Shown here piece by piece: positions 35,997 to 48,730 of a DNA stretch of 64,000 nt. The stretch is from assembly GCA_022376925.1 (NCBI GenBank), contig JAIOJX010000030.1, forward strand, positions 170,495,298-170,559,297, in the 5' to 3' direction. Each line of letters starts with the position of its first letter. The first letter of the stretch is position 1. The position numbers and the translations under genes are program-made. Source of the stretch: Tragulus kanchil (lineage: Eukaryota > Chordata > Mammalia > Artiodactyla > Tragulidae). The notes under the pieces are model-generated. The model worked only from the letters and a program-made list of their open reading frames with translations. It ran no database searches and had not been told where the DNA came from.

Positions 35997-38124
35997 CTTA
36001 CCTGTGGCCATTTCTTCTTTCTGGCAAATGCACAGCCAGATACTCGGTTCAGAATCCCCCCACTAGGAGGACTTCCTTTCACTGTCCTCTAGGGATGCCC
36101 CCAAAAGCACCCACTTTTTTTTTTTTTTTTTGTATCATCCACTTTTGGAATTTTTACCCAGTGTACACTGACTCTGAATCCATAAACTGTTAGTTTCTAG
36201 TACTGTCCACTTGGTATAATCATCAAGCTTCTGCTTTAATATTTTTTGAAGAGGTCCAACTCAATGGAAGGATCTGTCCTAGAGAGGTCTTCACTGTGGT
36301 AGGTTGAAATGGTCCCCCATTCTGGATCGGCTCTCAGTGTGCCTGCTCGTAGGATTGGTGTCCTGAGACTAGTTCCTCATGACAGCCCTCTACATACTTG
36401 CAGTAACTGGCCCTCTAAACGCCCTCCCTTTAGCATTTCCCTTAGCGTCGTATTTGGCCGTAGCCATACACCGTGACTTCTAGATTCTCTTCTAAAGCCC
36501 TGTACTCCCCTAACGTGATTCCCACAGTCAGGACATGTGCTTCTGACTCAGAGAGCAAACTCTGAGATCACATAGACTTTATTTCCAGCAACAAACAAGA
36601 TTCTCAGACTGCAGTAAACGGCTAGAGTTAAGTCTTGAACATTTGTGGTCATTCAGCAAATGTTTCATGAGCCCTTAGCATGTGAAAGACATGAAAAGTG
36701 TGATGACGAATCATATCCAGGGACCACGGTGGACCTGTTCAGGAAGAAGATCTCTAAGAAGCCCCCTTCTTGACATCTGCAACAGGAATACAGGATGAAC
36801 ATAAAGTGCCAGGAACACAGCTGGTGCCTTTCCTCCCTGACCTGAAGCCCCTCTGATACTAGCAGGAGGTGGGAGCCAGTTTTAGTTTCACACTGGCCTG
36901 GATCCTAGAATTAAGGATGCTTGTTTTTCCTGATACCTGAATGCTAGGTGGTGATGGATACATTGTTTGGCCTGAGTCACTCAAGCATGCCATTGTAGCT
37001 GCAGACAGCATTCTTGCCTTGATGCCTGAGCAAGATTAGAAAGGTCTAGGGCTTGGCTTGTTCATTTTCCATATGTTTCAAGAGTTGTGTATTAACCCAC
37101 TGCTGTGTGATCTAACTAGTGTGTAGCAAGGGGCTCTCCCTGCCTTTGCTCAGCTCTCCGTGGCTCCTTAGTTACACGTTAATGGTTGTCTGCATTTTTG
37201 CAGCCTCAAGATTTCTGCACCCCTTAGTACTCAGCTGTATTTACATTCTATTTTTCTGTTTGCCCCACTTAATAATTTCCTATGATTGTTTCTTTCAAAT
37301 GCCAAGAACGGCTTTTGGCAAGCAAGTTTTGTTGCTTAAAAAGGACTCAACAACAACAACAAAGTACTCCACATGTAATAGTGGTATATTGTTTGAGTTA
37401 AGCTGCAAATTGTCTATCTCTGTCTGTCTGTCTATCTATCATGTTTTAGGTTCAAATATACACACATAGAGACATAGACATGGGCTCACATACATATTAT
37501 TTAGAGTAGAATACACACATCAGGCCCACACATCTGTGGTCATCCTGTTCCTGTCAGGCCAGTTCTACAAGGGCTTAAAGTCATTCTTTAACGTACGGAG
37601 GTGTTGACCGGCTGTATTAATTCCTGAGGGTCTTGGTCTCTCTCATGACTATGCAGTAACGAAACTAACTCCCAAGTTGAAGGACAAGCAGCGCTCTAGT
37701 CAACCGTAAAAACCTGTTTGTGGGTGTTGAGCCGCCTGACTGTACTTAAGAAGCACTTGTCACTTTATTGCCACTGCATTCATGGCTGTCACCAGCACTC
37801 TGTCGAGGGCGGGCAGTGGACGATGAGGGTGACCGTGGGAGAGTGAGGCTCAGGGCCCTTCGGAGCCGTCTCGGTGCCCAGTGGGGCTGCCGAAGCCAGG
37901 CCACCGCCACCGCCGCCACAGGGCTTCCCAGGTGAACGTGACAGTCTGCTGTGGGCCTCTGGACACATCCCACGGGCAGGGCGGGGCGGGCAGGTTACAG
38001 AGTCTGCGCTTTGCCCTGCTGAGCAAGGCTGTCCTGGCTAGAGAGCTCCAGGCCCAGATGTGAGGGGTCATGGTGGGGCCAGCTCGTGCACTCTGCTTCC
38101 AGCAGCAGGTGGGCTCAGGTCCTC
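35997..38124. other. Non-genic stretch upstream of SSUH2
   Basis: An L2-like piece at about 36640-36690 (tcattcagcaaatgtttcatg split) and (CAA)n at about 37350. A GC-rich patch with GCC triplets at about 37860-37925 is CpG-containing but shows no clear exon. Confidence 0.45.
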
Positions 38125-38452
38125 ATTGTCCGTGCCCAGTCACTCAGCCATGTCCAACTCTCTGTGACCCCATAGACTGTAGCCTCCCAGGCTCCTTTGT
38201 CCGTGGAATTCTCCAGGCAAGAATTCTGGAATGGGTAGCTGTTCCCTCCTCCAGGGAATCTTCCCAGCCCAGGGATGAACGCAGGTCTCCTGCATTGCAG
38301 GTGGATTCTTTGCCCTCTGACCCACCAGGGGAAGCCCAGTAATACTGGAGTGGGTGGCCTATCTGTTCTCCAGGGGATCGTCCTGACCTAGGAGCCGAAC
38401 CAGGGTCTCCTGCGTTGCAGGCAATTCTTTACCAGCTGAGCTACAGACTCCT
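38125..38452 (-). mobile_element. Two head-to-tail Bov-tA SINEs, minus strand (38125-38340 and 38341-38452)
   Basis: The first is near full length (cagtcactcagccatgtcc to accaggggaagccc). The second is truncated (actggagtgggtggcc to ttctttaccagctgagc). It looks like a tailed dimer or a second insertion at the tail. Confidence 0.88.
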
Positions 38453-39084
38453 CTAAAGGAGAGGGCGTGATCTTGCGCGGGGGTGGTTCCGGGTGGTTCC
38501 AGGCGTTTCCAGTCCCAATGCAGAAGGCTTAAGAAGAGACCTTTAAAACCCCAGATGTTTCACAGAGAGCTGGGCTCTCGCAGCCTGGGAGCTGGCTCTG
38601 TCCACGAGGTTCTGTGTGGATCTGGAGCATTACCTCAAAACCCCAGCCTCAACTCTTCCCCCAGAAGCCTAGGAGTTTGAGACTTGAGAGATCCCATGTG
38701 AATCTTCTCTGCCCCATGGGGAGGTCACCTCCTCGTGGTTATTACAGTCCACATTTTTCCCGTGCCCCCGACTCCCTCATGCTGCCCACAGACCACTCAG
38801 GAGCCTGTATCCTTCAGATGAGCCATGTGTTGCGGCTCAGTGGTCAAGAGCTCTGACTTGAGAGTCAGACCAACGAAGGTTTGAATCTGGACTCAGGAAA
38901 ACGGTCTCTGCAGAAGTGCCCGACTCGCAGAGCTGTGTGAGGATGCAGGAGACGGGAAGCCCCAGCGCAAGGCTGGCAGGTGGAGGGTCTCGTGAGGAGA
39001 GCCCCGAGAGCAGTGCTCTGATGGGCGCAGGGCTTCCCCGCAGATGTTTCCCTCTGTTGTATTCAAATCGGGCAACAATGGCCC

Positions 39085-39177
39085 ACTGTTCTGGGCGGGG
39101 CCGAGGGTGGTCCCTCAGATCGCAGCCGCCCGAGCACATTGGGAGGGCAGACACTTCCTTGCCTGGACATCTGGACC
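39085..39177 (+). promoter_or_regulatory. Putative SSUH2 5' UTR / GC-box region
   Basis: A gggcggggcc GC box (Sp1-type) lies at about 39093-39102, some 80 bp before the SSUH2 ATG, in locally GC-rich sequence. No TATA box is evident. This fits a TATA-less promoter or a GC-rich 5' UTR, but the transcription start cannot be seen from sequence alone. Confidence 0.3.
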
Positions 39178-39205
39178 ATGGACAGGGATCGGAGCGACAG
39201 TGACA
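39178..39205 (+). CDS. SSUH2: SSUH2 coding exon 1 (start codon)
   Basis: Codes for MDRDRSDSD plus one base. The ATG sits in an A at -3 / G at +4 Kozak context (accATGg), and a good donor, gtgagt, follows at 39206. The exon ends in phase 1. Joined to coding exon 2 it reads MDRDRSDSDSVADLSFE, which matches my memory of the start of the mammalian protein. The 5' UTR lies directly upstream. Its start is not defined: either transcription begins near the GC box at about 39093, or the exon is spliced from further upstream (a possible acceptor 'ttccccgcag' ends near 39040). This exon is too short to be found by ORF search and rests on phase, Kozak and family match. Confidence 0.85.
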
Positions 39206-39410
39206 GTGAGTACAGCCATCCAGGGCAAAGGGCCCCCTTCCGTGGGCGCTGAGCTATCATCTCCCCGCTGCCCTCACACTTAGTTCTGCGTCTGGGTTGC
39301 TAGAGCATCCCTTCCTTCCTTCCTTTGGCCTGAAAAGCTTATTTCCAGCTTGTGCACTGTTCTTCCATTCGGTGCTTCTGGGCAGTGGAAAAGGAAGGTG
39401 GAAACCAAGG

Positions 39411-41749
39411 TGAGAACTGTCTTCCCCAGTCGTGTAACACCGTCTAAATCTTAGGCTCTATCCTCTTTGTCTAATTGATAGTCTGTCTCCATCCCCACTC
39501 CCCAGAGCCAGATGTGAGCCTGAGTATCAGGATTCTCATTTCGATCACAGTTGCATCAGTTCTTAGATGAAGTTAATTTTAAAGAAACGCCAGTGAAAGG
39601 TATTTACGTGTGGTCTCCCTCTAAGAAAAAGCTGGCTTGTTCCTTGCCCCTCATGAAACACACCCCATCTTGTCCTTAGTCATGGTGTTAGTCACTCAGT
39701 CATATCCAACTCTTTGCGACCCCATGAACTGTAGCCCTCCAGGCTCCTCCATCAGTGGAATTCTCCAGGCAGGAACACTGGAGTGGGTTTACATTCTCTT
39801 CTCTAGGGGATCTTCCTGACCCAGGGATTAAACCTTGGTGTCCTGCATTGCAAGCAGATTCTTTACCCTTGTGAGCCCAAGAAGGAAGCCCATCTTGTCC
39901 TTACTGGGACAGAAATACAATGGAATCTGATAACTATTTAAAGAGTTAACAAAAAAGGGAAATGGTATTTGTTAGGTTTATGGGCTATTAAAGGGTTAAT
40001 ATGGCAGTTGCAAACTCTCCGGCCCTAAAGGGTCAGCATCATAGGGCTCCTGATCTGCTGGTGCCTGGGAGTCTCTCAAGGCCGGCGATAAAGAGTTCAC
40101 TCTGGCCATAAAGATTTTCCACTACATCTGGAAAGTGACAAGAACTTCACACCCCCATGCCCACAGACAACTCAAGGACAGCAGACTCATCACTAATTTC
40201 CCGCCTATCTTAAACAAAGACTTTGTTTCTGCGCCTGCTCAGAAGAATCCCCCTCCCCTTTTTTCTTCTCCCCTTTCCTCCCTAAGAAAACCTCCTCGTC
40301 CCATCTCCGGGGCGCGACTTCACTGGTGCACCTCTTGGACCTGTGGATCTCGCCTGGGAACTCTTCCCAAATGGGCTCTTTCCCCAACAGCTTGCTGTCC
40401 ATCGTGTCTTTGCGATTCTTACAGTATTTTCGGAAGAGATGTGCTATATTTTAAAGCAGAAAAGTTCCTAAATTTGGAACAGGCAACATGGTGGAGTATC
40501 AGATTGGGAGGCTAGGGCTCAAGTCCTAGCCCTGCTGTCAGTTGGCTGTGTGATCTTGGCCAAGCCTCTTAACCTCTCTGAGAACTGTCTTCCCCAGTCG
40601 TGTAACACCGTCTAAATCTTAGGCTCTATCCTCTTTGTCTAATTGATAGTCTGTCTCCATCCCCACTCCCCAGAGCCAGATGTGAGCCTGAGTATCAGGA
40701 TTCTCATTTCGATCACAGTTGCATCAGTTCTTAGATGAAGTTAATTTTAAAGAAACGCCAGTGAAAGGTATTTACGTGTGGTCTCCCTCTAAGAAAAAGC
40801 TGGCTTGTTCCTTGCCCCTCATGAAACACACCCCATCTTGTCCTTAGTCATGGTGTTAGTCACTCAGTCATATCCAACTCTTTGCGACCCCATGAACTGT
40901 AGCCCTCCAGGCTCCTCCATCAGTGGAATTCTCCAGGCAGGAACACTGGAGTGGGTTTACATTCTCTTCTCTAGGGGATCTTCCTGACCCAGGGATTAAA
41001 CCTTGGTGTCCTGCATTGCAAGCAGATTCTTTACCCTTGTGAGCCCAAGAAGGAAGCCCATCTTGTCCTTACTGGGACAGAAATACAATGGAATCTGATA
41101 ACTATTTAAAGAGTTAACAAAAAAGGAAGTGGTATTTGTTAGGTTTATGGGCTATTAAAGGGTTAATATGGCAGTTGCAAACTCTCCGGCCCTAAAGGGT
41201 CAGCATCATAGGGCTCCTGATCTGCTGGTGCCTGGGAGTCTCTCAAGGCCGGCGATAAAGAGTTCACTCTGGCCATAAAGATTTTCCACTACATCTGGAA
41301 AGTGACAAGAACTTCACACCCCCATGCCCACAGACAACTCAAGGACAGCAGACTCATCACTAATTTCCCGCCTATCTTAAACAAAGACTTTGTTTCTGCG
41401 CCTGCTCAGAAGAATCCCCCTCCCCTTTTTTCTTCTCCCCTTTCCTCCCTAAGAAAACCTCCTCGTCCCATCTCCGGGGCGCGACTTCACTGGTGCACCT
41501 CTTGGACCTGTGGATCTCGCCTGGGAACTCTTCCCAAATGGGCTCTTTCCCCAACAGCTTGCTGTCCATCGTGTCTTTGCGATTCTTACAGTATTTTCGG
41601 AAGAGATGTGCTATATTTTAAAGCAGAAAAGTTCCTAAATTTGGAACAGGCAACATGGTGGAGTATCAGATTGGGAGGCTAGGGCTCAAGTCCTAGCCCT
41701 GCTGTCAGTTGGCTGTGTGATCTTGGCCAAGCCTCTTAACCTCTCTGAG
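39411..41749 (+). repeat. D9: direct tandem duplication, copies 39411-40582 and 40579-41749
   Basis: Offset 1168 falling to 1167. The copies share the 4-bp tgag at the join. It lies in SSUH2 intron 1 and carries a Bov-tA with its target-site duplication and a MIR, all twice. Confidence 0.97.
39679..39888 (-). mobile_element. Bov-tA SINE, minus strand (also 40847-41056 through D9)
   Basis: gttagtcactcagtcatatcc to ttctttacccttgtgagccc region. Target-site duplication cccatcttgtcctta at 39664-39678 and 39889-39903; both duplicated with D9. Confidence 0.93.
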
Positions 41750-41780
41750 CTTAGTTTCCCAACTGTGCAAGGAGATGGGT
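41650..41780 (+). repeat. MIR SINE (left copy 40483-40582 cut by D9)
   Basis: caagtcctagccctgctgtc, gctgtgtgatcttggccaag and aacctctctgagcttagttt. The left D9 copy stops at ctctctgag and jumps back to the block start. Confidence 0.78.
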
Positions 41781-42264
41781 CAGGAGTTCTTAATTTGAAC
41801 ACTGTGAAGTTGAGGGCAAAATGTTATTTATTTATGCTCTGTGTGTGTTGGCCTGGCATAGGTTAGCCATAGTTCTCATTTGAATCCCAGATAAACCTGT
41901 GACATTTTCAGAGTTACCAAACTTGGCGACTTTGAAGGTCCTTTGCAAGCCCAACACTCTTTACTGCCTTTAATGTTGGTTTCTCAGAGCTTCAGTGGGA
42001 TATAAAATGAACCCATGCTAATCTTAGCTCAGTTTACATTTGCTTGGAGTCCTTTTTCATACTGAAGTGAGAGACTGTCCATGGATATTTTAGCACATAT
42101 TTGAGGACAACATACTCTGACCTCTGATATGTTGGAAATTGTGTATCCATAGTATTAGTGTAATATGCCTCTACTAATAGTCAGGTGCAATCTTTCCTCT
42201 TAGGAAAACACCACTAATTAGCAGTCTTTCCATTCATACTTGGATTTTGTTGTAATAGACATGG

Positions 42265-42460
42265 ACTATGTCAGATCTGGATTCAAATCCAGTCTGTGCC
42301 TCCTCATTGCTGGGTGACTTTGCCTAAGTCACTAAGCCTCTCTGAGCTTTATTTCTCCTAAGAGAAAGAGAGAAGGGATCATCCTGCAGAATTTGTAAAG
42401 GATTGACTGGATGCAATGTGGCAGTAGATCACTTAGCCCAGAGTAGGCACAGAGTAAATG
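42265..42460 (+). repeat. MIR SINE in SSUH2 intron 1
   Basis: ctggattcaaatccagtctg, gctgggtgactttgccta and agcctctctgagctttat match a diverged MIR. Confidence 0.75.
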
Positions 42461-42598
42461 ATCAGATTATAATGATCAGAAAATGATCAGATTATGTCCC
42501 ATGAAACTTTAAACTGCTCTTAACAGAAAATGGTATTATTGTGCTCTATCAACAAAATAAAAGGAGGGTGAACTCTTTTTAGTTCCATTAAAATTCTA

Positions 42599-42890
42599 GG
42601 GACTTCCCTGGTGGTCCAGTGGGTGGAAAGTCCACCTTGCAGTGCAGGGGGCACTGGTTCGATCCCTGGCACGGGAGGATCCCGTGTGCCATGGAGCAGT
42701 TAGACCAATGTGTCCAATTGTGGGCCGAATCTCTGGAGCGCATGTACCCAGAGCAGGTGCTCTGCAGCGAGAAAGGCCACTGCAATGGGAGGCCCTTACA
42801 GGCCAAAGAACAAAGATAAATAAAATGAAAGACCAATGGAAGTGGCCAGAAAAAAGGACCAATAAAAGAGGCCAAAATTAAAAAAAAAAA
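42599..42890 (+). mobile_element. CHR-like SINE
   Basis: gggacttccctggtggtcc start, ggttcgatccctgg B-box, ggccaaagaacaaag and an A-rich tail. Lies in SSUH2 intron 1. Confidence 0.88.
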
Positions 42891-43116
42891 CTAACCCCCC
42901 TTATTCTATTGTAGAGTTACCCCATGTGCCGGTTTCCAGCATAATTGAACCTCAAGCCAGCACTTAGGGTCTACTGCAAGCTGTGCGATTGCCTAGAAGT
43001 TTTTTAGAAACTAAGTTGATGAAATCTGAAATTAGGTAAAATGTTTTCCTGATTTCAGAAAGGGAGCCTGCTGTGGGACTTCTGTAATTTAAATGTCCCT
43101 GTTTAGGTAAGAGATG

Positions 43117-45257
43117 GTGTCCACTTTAGCCAACTGAGCCTTCCTTGAGTCACTCAAGTTCTGTTTCCTTCGTTTTTGAGTCTGTAATGTGAGGAAGCTT
43201 CAGAGAGGACGTGTTCCTTAGTGATATAACTTGATACTGAAGTGGGCATGGATAGCATCACTATGGGATGTGACAGCCACATGGGAGTCCCTCTGAGCAC
43301 TACCTTTGTCAGATTCCAGTGCTTTGGCTACGAGTGGTCATGAGGAGGAGGTATGGACTCCTTTGATCCTCTGAAATCAAGGAATGGTATCTTAAAAACA
43401 GAAAGTTAAAGGGTTTTCCATGAACCGTATGTCTCTCCACAAGAAAAATTGCTTTCTATGCAAAAGAGAAATACCTGGTTGCTGGTGAACAAACTTGAGC
43501 TGGGTAGCACGTTGCTAAGCCCCTCGGCAGCCCCTTGATGTGTGTGCCTGGAGCCGTGAGATGTTCACCTGAGTGGAAAGGTCGTGGGCCTTGGGGGCAG
43601 GCTCTGCGTTCTCAGTACTGTTTCTGGCTCTGCTGTGAGCCTGTGAGCTCATTGTCTCAAATCACGTCTCTGAGCCCCATCTTGTCCTTTCACAAACTGG
43701 GGTCCTTCTACAGAAGTGGTTGTCATGAGGGGTAAGAGAGATGATGGAGAATCCCCAGCCAGGCCCCGTGTATGTTAAGGGGCTGTGGCCCGGCTGGACG
43801 GCCGTCTTGGAACTCGGCCCGACATCACGGAGATGCCGATGCGGCTGACGGCCCCTCTGAACGCCCCCACTGGGCGCCACACAATGTCCCCGTGACGTCC
43901 ACATTCCTGTTGTGCCCGAGGAGATCTGCCCAGGAAATGACGTCGCGCTTCAGCCTGGAGGTCTTTATTTTTGTCCACAGCATAATGGGGAGATTAATTT
44001 AGCTCTGACGAGTTGCCAGAGATCAGGGTGACTCCCGGTTGATGGCTGGAGCTCTGAGTTTCCCACCTCTCATTCTCTGCCTCTTCCTGCCCCTTTGTTT
44101 GGCTTCTAGCAGGGCAGAGCGGGCACCTGGCATCTCTTTGTCTTCCTCTCCGGGAGTCCTGATGCCCCAGCTCATCCGGGGGGGGTGCTTGGGACCAAAA
44201 GTTTTGTGTCCACTTTAGCCAACTGAGCCTTCCTTGAGTCACTCAAGTTCTGTTTCCTTCGTTTTTGAGTCTGTAATGTGAGGAAGCTTCAGAGAGGACG
44301 TGTTCCTTAGTGATATAACTTGATACTGAAGTGGGCATGGATAGCATCACTATGGGATGTGACAGCCACATGGGAGTCCCTCTGAGCACTACCTTTGTCA
44401 GATTCCAGTGCTTTGGCTACGAGGGGAGGAGGTATGGACTCCTTTGATCCTCTGAAATCAAGGAATGGTATCTTAAAAACAGAAAGTTAAAGGGTTTTCC
44501 ATGAACCGTATGTCTCTCCACAAGAAAAATTGCTTTCTATGCAAAAGAGAAATACCTGGTTGCTGGTGAACAAACTTGAGCTGGGTAGCACTTTGCTAAG
44601 CTCTCTCGGCAGCCCCTTGATGTGTGTGCCTGGAGCCGTGAGATGTTCACCTGAGTGGAAAGGTCGTGGGCCTTGGGGGCAGGCTCTGCGTTCTCAGTAC
44701 TGTTTCTGGCTCTGCTGTGAGCCTGTGAGCTCATTGCCTCAAATCACGTCTCTGAGCCCCATCTTGTCCTTTCACAAACTGGGGTCCTTCTACAGAAGTG
44801 GTTGTCATGAGGGGTAAGAGAGATGATGGAGAATCCCCAGCCAGGCCCCGTGTATGTTAAGGGGCTGTGGCCCGGCTGGACGGCCGTCTTGGAACTCGGC
44901 CCGACATCACGGAGATGCCGATGCGGCTGACGGCCCCTCTGAACGCCCCCACTGGGCGCCACACAATGTCCCCGTGACGTCCACATTCCTGTTGTGCCCG
45001 AGGAGATCTGCCCAGGAAATGACGCGTCGCGCTTCAGCCTGGAGGTCTTTATTTTTGTCCACAGCATAATGGGGAGATTAATTTAGCTCTGACGAGTTGC
45101 CAGAGATCAGGGTGACTCCCGGTTGATGGCTGGAGCTCTGAGTTTCCCACCTCTCATTCTCTGCCTCTTCCTGCCCCTTTGTTTGGCTTCTAGCAGGGCA
45201 GAGCGGGCACCTGGCATCTCTTTGTCTTCCTCTCCGGGAGAGTCCTGATGCCCCAGC
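43117..45257 (+). repeat. D10: direct tandem duplication, copies 43117-44170 and 44206-45257
   Basis: Offset 1089 with several small indels (for example gagtggtcatgagg versus gaggggagg) and SNP-like changes. About 35 bp of G-rich filler. SSUH2 intron 1. Confidence 0.96.
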
Positions 45258-46027
45258 AGTCACGGCTTCCGGGTGGGTGGGGCCACCCCTCCTGGGGCCA
45301 CCCCTCCCAGGGGCTGGGGCTGCGACCACCTTGCCTTTCTTTCCACATCTGACGTTTTCGCTCTGGTGCCCTGGCTTAAAGGAGCACGAAGACAGAAGAC
45401 CTGCTCTCCTCAGGTCCAAGGCATTGACCAGACATTTATTACGCACCAGGCTCAGGGCTGAGAGCAGGAGACAGATGTCCTTAATGCCACCTGCTGTCTT
45501 TCTCAGATGGGGGAGCTGAACTTTGGGAGGGTGTGTGTCCGGCACAGTGTCACGTGTCACCTGGCTCAGGTGCCAGTGTATCAGAGCCCAAGCTCCTAGC
45601 CACCTTGCCAGTCTGAGTCTAGTCACCTCCGCCTGCCGTCCAGCCCTGCCCCTGGTCTTTAATCCTTTTGGCTGGGCTCACAGACACTGCAGTGAATGTA
45701 CATTAGACCCCACCCCAGAAAGGATCAAATTCCAGCCTCACCTTCCTGATTCCCTTCAAACCCAGCCACACAGGTGAGTGTCAGGTCAGGGTGGGCAGAG
45801 TATGGCTCACAGATCAAAGCTCACGCACTATGCGTTTTGTGATGTTTAATCGGAATCAAACCACGCTTATTCAGTTGTTTATTGTCTATAGCTGCTTTCA
45901 GGGCACAATGGCTGAGGCAGACTGTACAGCCTGTAGTCCGAAATACTAACCACCTGTGTATCTGTGGAAAATGTTTGCGATCTGTGGGTTCCTGCTGACT
46001 GAAGTAGTTGAGAATGCTGATAAACTC

Positions 46028-48204
46028 ATTAGAAGCAAAATAATATTGAGAACCAAGGTTCAAGAAATAATTCCAGGTGAATTCTCATCCTGGGCATTTC
46101 AGGACACAGCAGCAGGTTTTCAAAGCTTTGGGATGATGTCACGTTACATCCACTCCCACATCTGTCCCGGGGCTCTCTCCAGGACCTCCAGCAGAATTAT
46201 TTGCTTACAAAGGTAGGTTTTCCAGCCAAGAAAGGTACTCTGTACCTCTGCAAATGTTCTTCTATTTCAGCTTCCTTTGGAAATTTCATGCCAGGAGGCA
46301 GAAACTTAGAGGTGCTGCTTTTGTCAGAGGACAAGCACGTTCCTCGTGGAGGAGGTGGTTGAGCAGGGTTTTACATTTGTTTTACTGATATCCCCTCTTC
46401 TCTTATTATTCTTGGCCTGAATTCCAAAAGTTCAGGTTTCCTCTCTACCTGCCCAGATAACCTAGGTCGTTCTACTTTTGAATAACATCTGCTTGCCTTT
46501 GCTTTTATTAATCTCTACAGGAAAGAACATATTATTTTTACTTTCGTAGTGATAAAGAGCAATAGGCTTTAAAGAACTGCAAAAAAGGAAAGACAAGGGG
46601 AACTTCCCTGGTGGTCCAGTGGTTAAGAATCTGCCTGCCAATGCAGAAGGTACGAATTTAATCCCCGGTCCAGGAAGATCCCACATGTGTCACAGCAACT
46701 AAGCACATGCACCACAGTGAGGAGTAGTCCCCACTTGCCACAACCAGAGAAAGCCAGCACACAACTAGGACTCAGTGCAGCCAAACATAAAGAAAATTTA
46801 AAAAGGAAAAAAGAAAGAGAAGGGCCTAGGAGGTGAGGTGGATCAGCTGGACACTTGAATCAGACTCAATGCAGAGAATCCCTCTTCCACTGGCTGCTTA
46901 TCAGCTCACCCTTTAGGGTCAACCTTCTAAGGTCACTTGAGCTCTAGAACAACAGAGCTGAGGGATCCTTGTCCACCAGCGTGCGGGCTTTGGCGAGCAA
47001 GGAGTCTTGGGGTATTTCTACCTGGCCTCTCCGGTGGGATGGCCTGATTTCTTACCTGGCGGTTCAGGCATCGAGAGGGACGGCTTCAGGAGGCTGGAAG
47101 TAGGAGCTTGGTCTCTATTAGAAGCAAAATAATATTGAGAACCAAGGTTCAAGAAATAATTCCAGGTGAATTCTCATCCTGGGCATTTCAGGACACAGCA
47201 GCAGGTTTTCAAAGCTTTGGGATGATGTCACGTTACATCCACTCCCACATCTGTCCCGGGGCTCTCCAGGACCTCCAGCAGAATTATTTGCTTACAAAGG
47301 TAGGTTTTCCAGCCAAGAAAGGTACTCTGTACCTCTGCAAATGTTCTTCTATTTCAGCTTCCTTTGGAAATTTCATGCCAGGAGGCAGAAACTTAGAGGT
47401 GCTGCTTTTGTCAGAGGACAAGCACGTTCCTCGTGGAGGAGGTGGTTGAGCAGGGTTTTACATTTGTTTTACTGATATCCCCTCTTCTCTTATTATTCTT
47501 GGCCTGAATTCCAAAAGTTCAGGTTTCCTCTCTACCTGCCCAGATAACCTAGGTCGTTCTACTTTTGAATAACATCTGCTTGCCTTTGCTTTTATTAATC
47601 TCTACAGGAAAGAACATATTATTTTTACTTTCGTAGTGATAAAGAGCAATAGGCTTTAAAGAACTGCAAAAAAGGAAAGACAAGGGGAACTTCCCTGGTG
47701 GTCCAGTGGTTAAGAATCTGCCTGCCAATGCAGAAGGTACGAATTTAATCCCCGGTCCAGGAAGATCCCACATGTGTCACAGCAACTAAGCACATGCACC
47801 ACAGTGAGGAGTAGTCCCCACTTGCCACAACCAGAGAAAGCCAGCACACAACTAGGACTCAGTGCAGCCAAACATAAAGAAAATTTAAAAAGGAAAAAAG
47901 AAAGAGAAGGGCCTAGGAGGTGAGGTGGATCAGCTGGACACTTGAATCAGACTCAATGCAGAGAATCCCTCTTCCACTGGCTGCTTATCAGCTCACCCTT
48001 TAGGGTCAACCTTCTAAGGTCACTTGAGCTCTAGAACAACAGAGCTGAGGGATCCTTGTCCACCAGCGTGCGGGCTTTGGCGAGCAAGGAGTCTTGGGGT
48101 ATTTCTACCTGGCCTCTCCGGTGGGATGGCCTGATTTCTTACCTGGCGGTTCAGGCATCGAGAGGGACGGCTTCAGGAGGCTGGAAGTAGGAGCTTCGGT
48201 CTCT
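46028..48204 (+). repeat. D11: direct tandem duplication, copies 46028-47116 and 47117-48204
   Basis: Offset 1089 falling to 1087 (ctctctcc versus ctctcc). No filler. It includes a CHR-type SINE in both copies. SSUH2 intron 1. Confidence 0.97.
46601..46800 (+). mobile_element. CHR-type SINE (left D11 copy; also 47688-47889)
   Basis: aacttccctggtggtccagt start and a CHR body (agcaactaagcacatgc, ccacaaccagagaaagcc, gcagccaaacataaag). Near-repeat flanks gaaagacaaggg / gaaagagaaggg. The second copy is a product of D11. Confidence 0.87.
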
Positions 48205-48631
48205 TCTGTGTTCCCTTGGCGAAGCCATCGCAAGCCTGCCCGTTTCAAGGCGAGGAAACAGAGACCTGTCTTGTGATGCGAAGAGCGTCGGCAAGTGTGC
48301 CCGTCTGTCTGTCACTCAGTGGCCGTCTCCTCGGGCCGTGGGATACGATGCTGCTTATGAAGCACCTGTCTCGGAGACGGGCACAGCGGGGGCGCCCAGG
48401 AGCTCCCTTCTCTGTGGTCTCCTCGCTTTTATAGCTGCTGTGCTCTCATCCTCCCGCCCCATCACTGCCCGCCCTGCAGACGTGTGATGTGTTCTGGGGG
48501 GCCAGAGGGGCCAGAGGGAGACAGACTTAACCCTTGAGGCTCTTCACCATGCTGGCCCTCACTTGTCAGCTGCCTGTCAAGTCGCCACGGACCCTCCTCC
48601 CCGAGGCTCAGCCCTGCCTGTTCTCCCCCAG

Positions 48632-48730
48632 GTGTGGCCGACCTCAGCTTCGAGGCCGAGAGTCCTCTGGCGCCCCCAGCAGAACTCCTGGAGACACTGC
48701 CCAGCTGTGACCGGCTCTTTCAAGGGGACA
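48632..48730 (+). CDS. SSUH2: SSUH2 coding exon 2
   Basis: The acceptor is a pyrimidine tract ending ctcccccag at 48631; the donor is gtaagg at 48731. The exon enters in phase 1 and leaves in phase 1 (2 + 32 codons + 1). It encodes VADLSFEAESPLAPPAELL and on to LFQGD, a proline/acid-rich N-terminal segment of the family, predicted to be flexible. With exon 1 the junction codon is AGT (Ser). No frameshift or stop. Confidence 0.88.

Noticed and set aside
1..39000. CAV3 or OXTR exons, expected near SSUH2 by human gene order
   Set aside because: No matching reading frame was seen on either strand; they probably lie left of this window.
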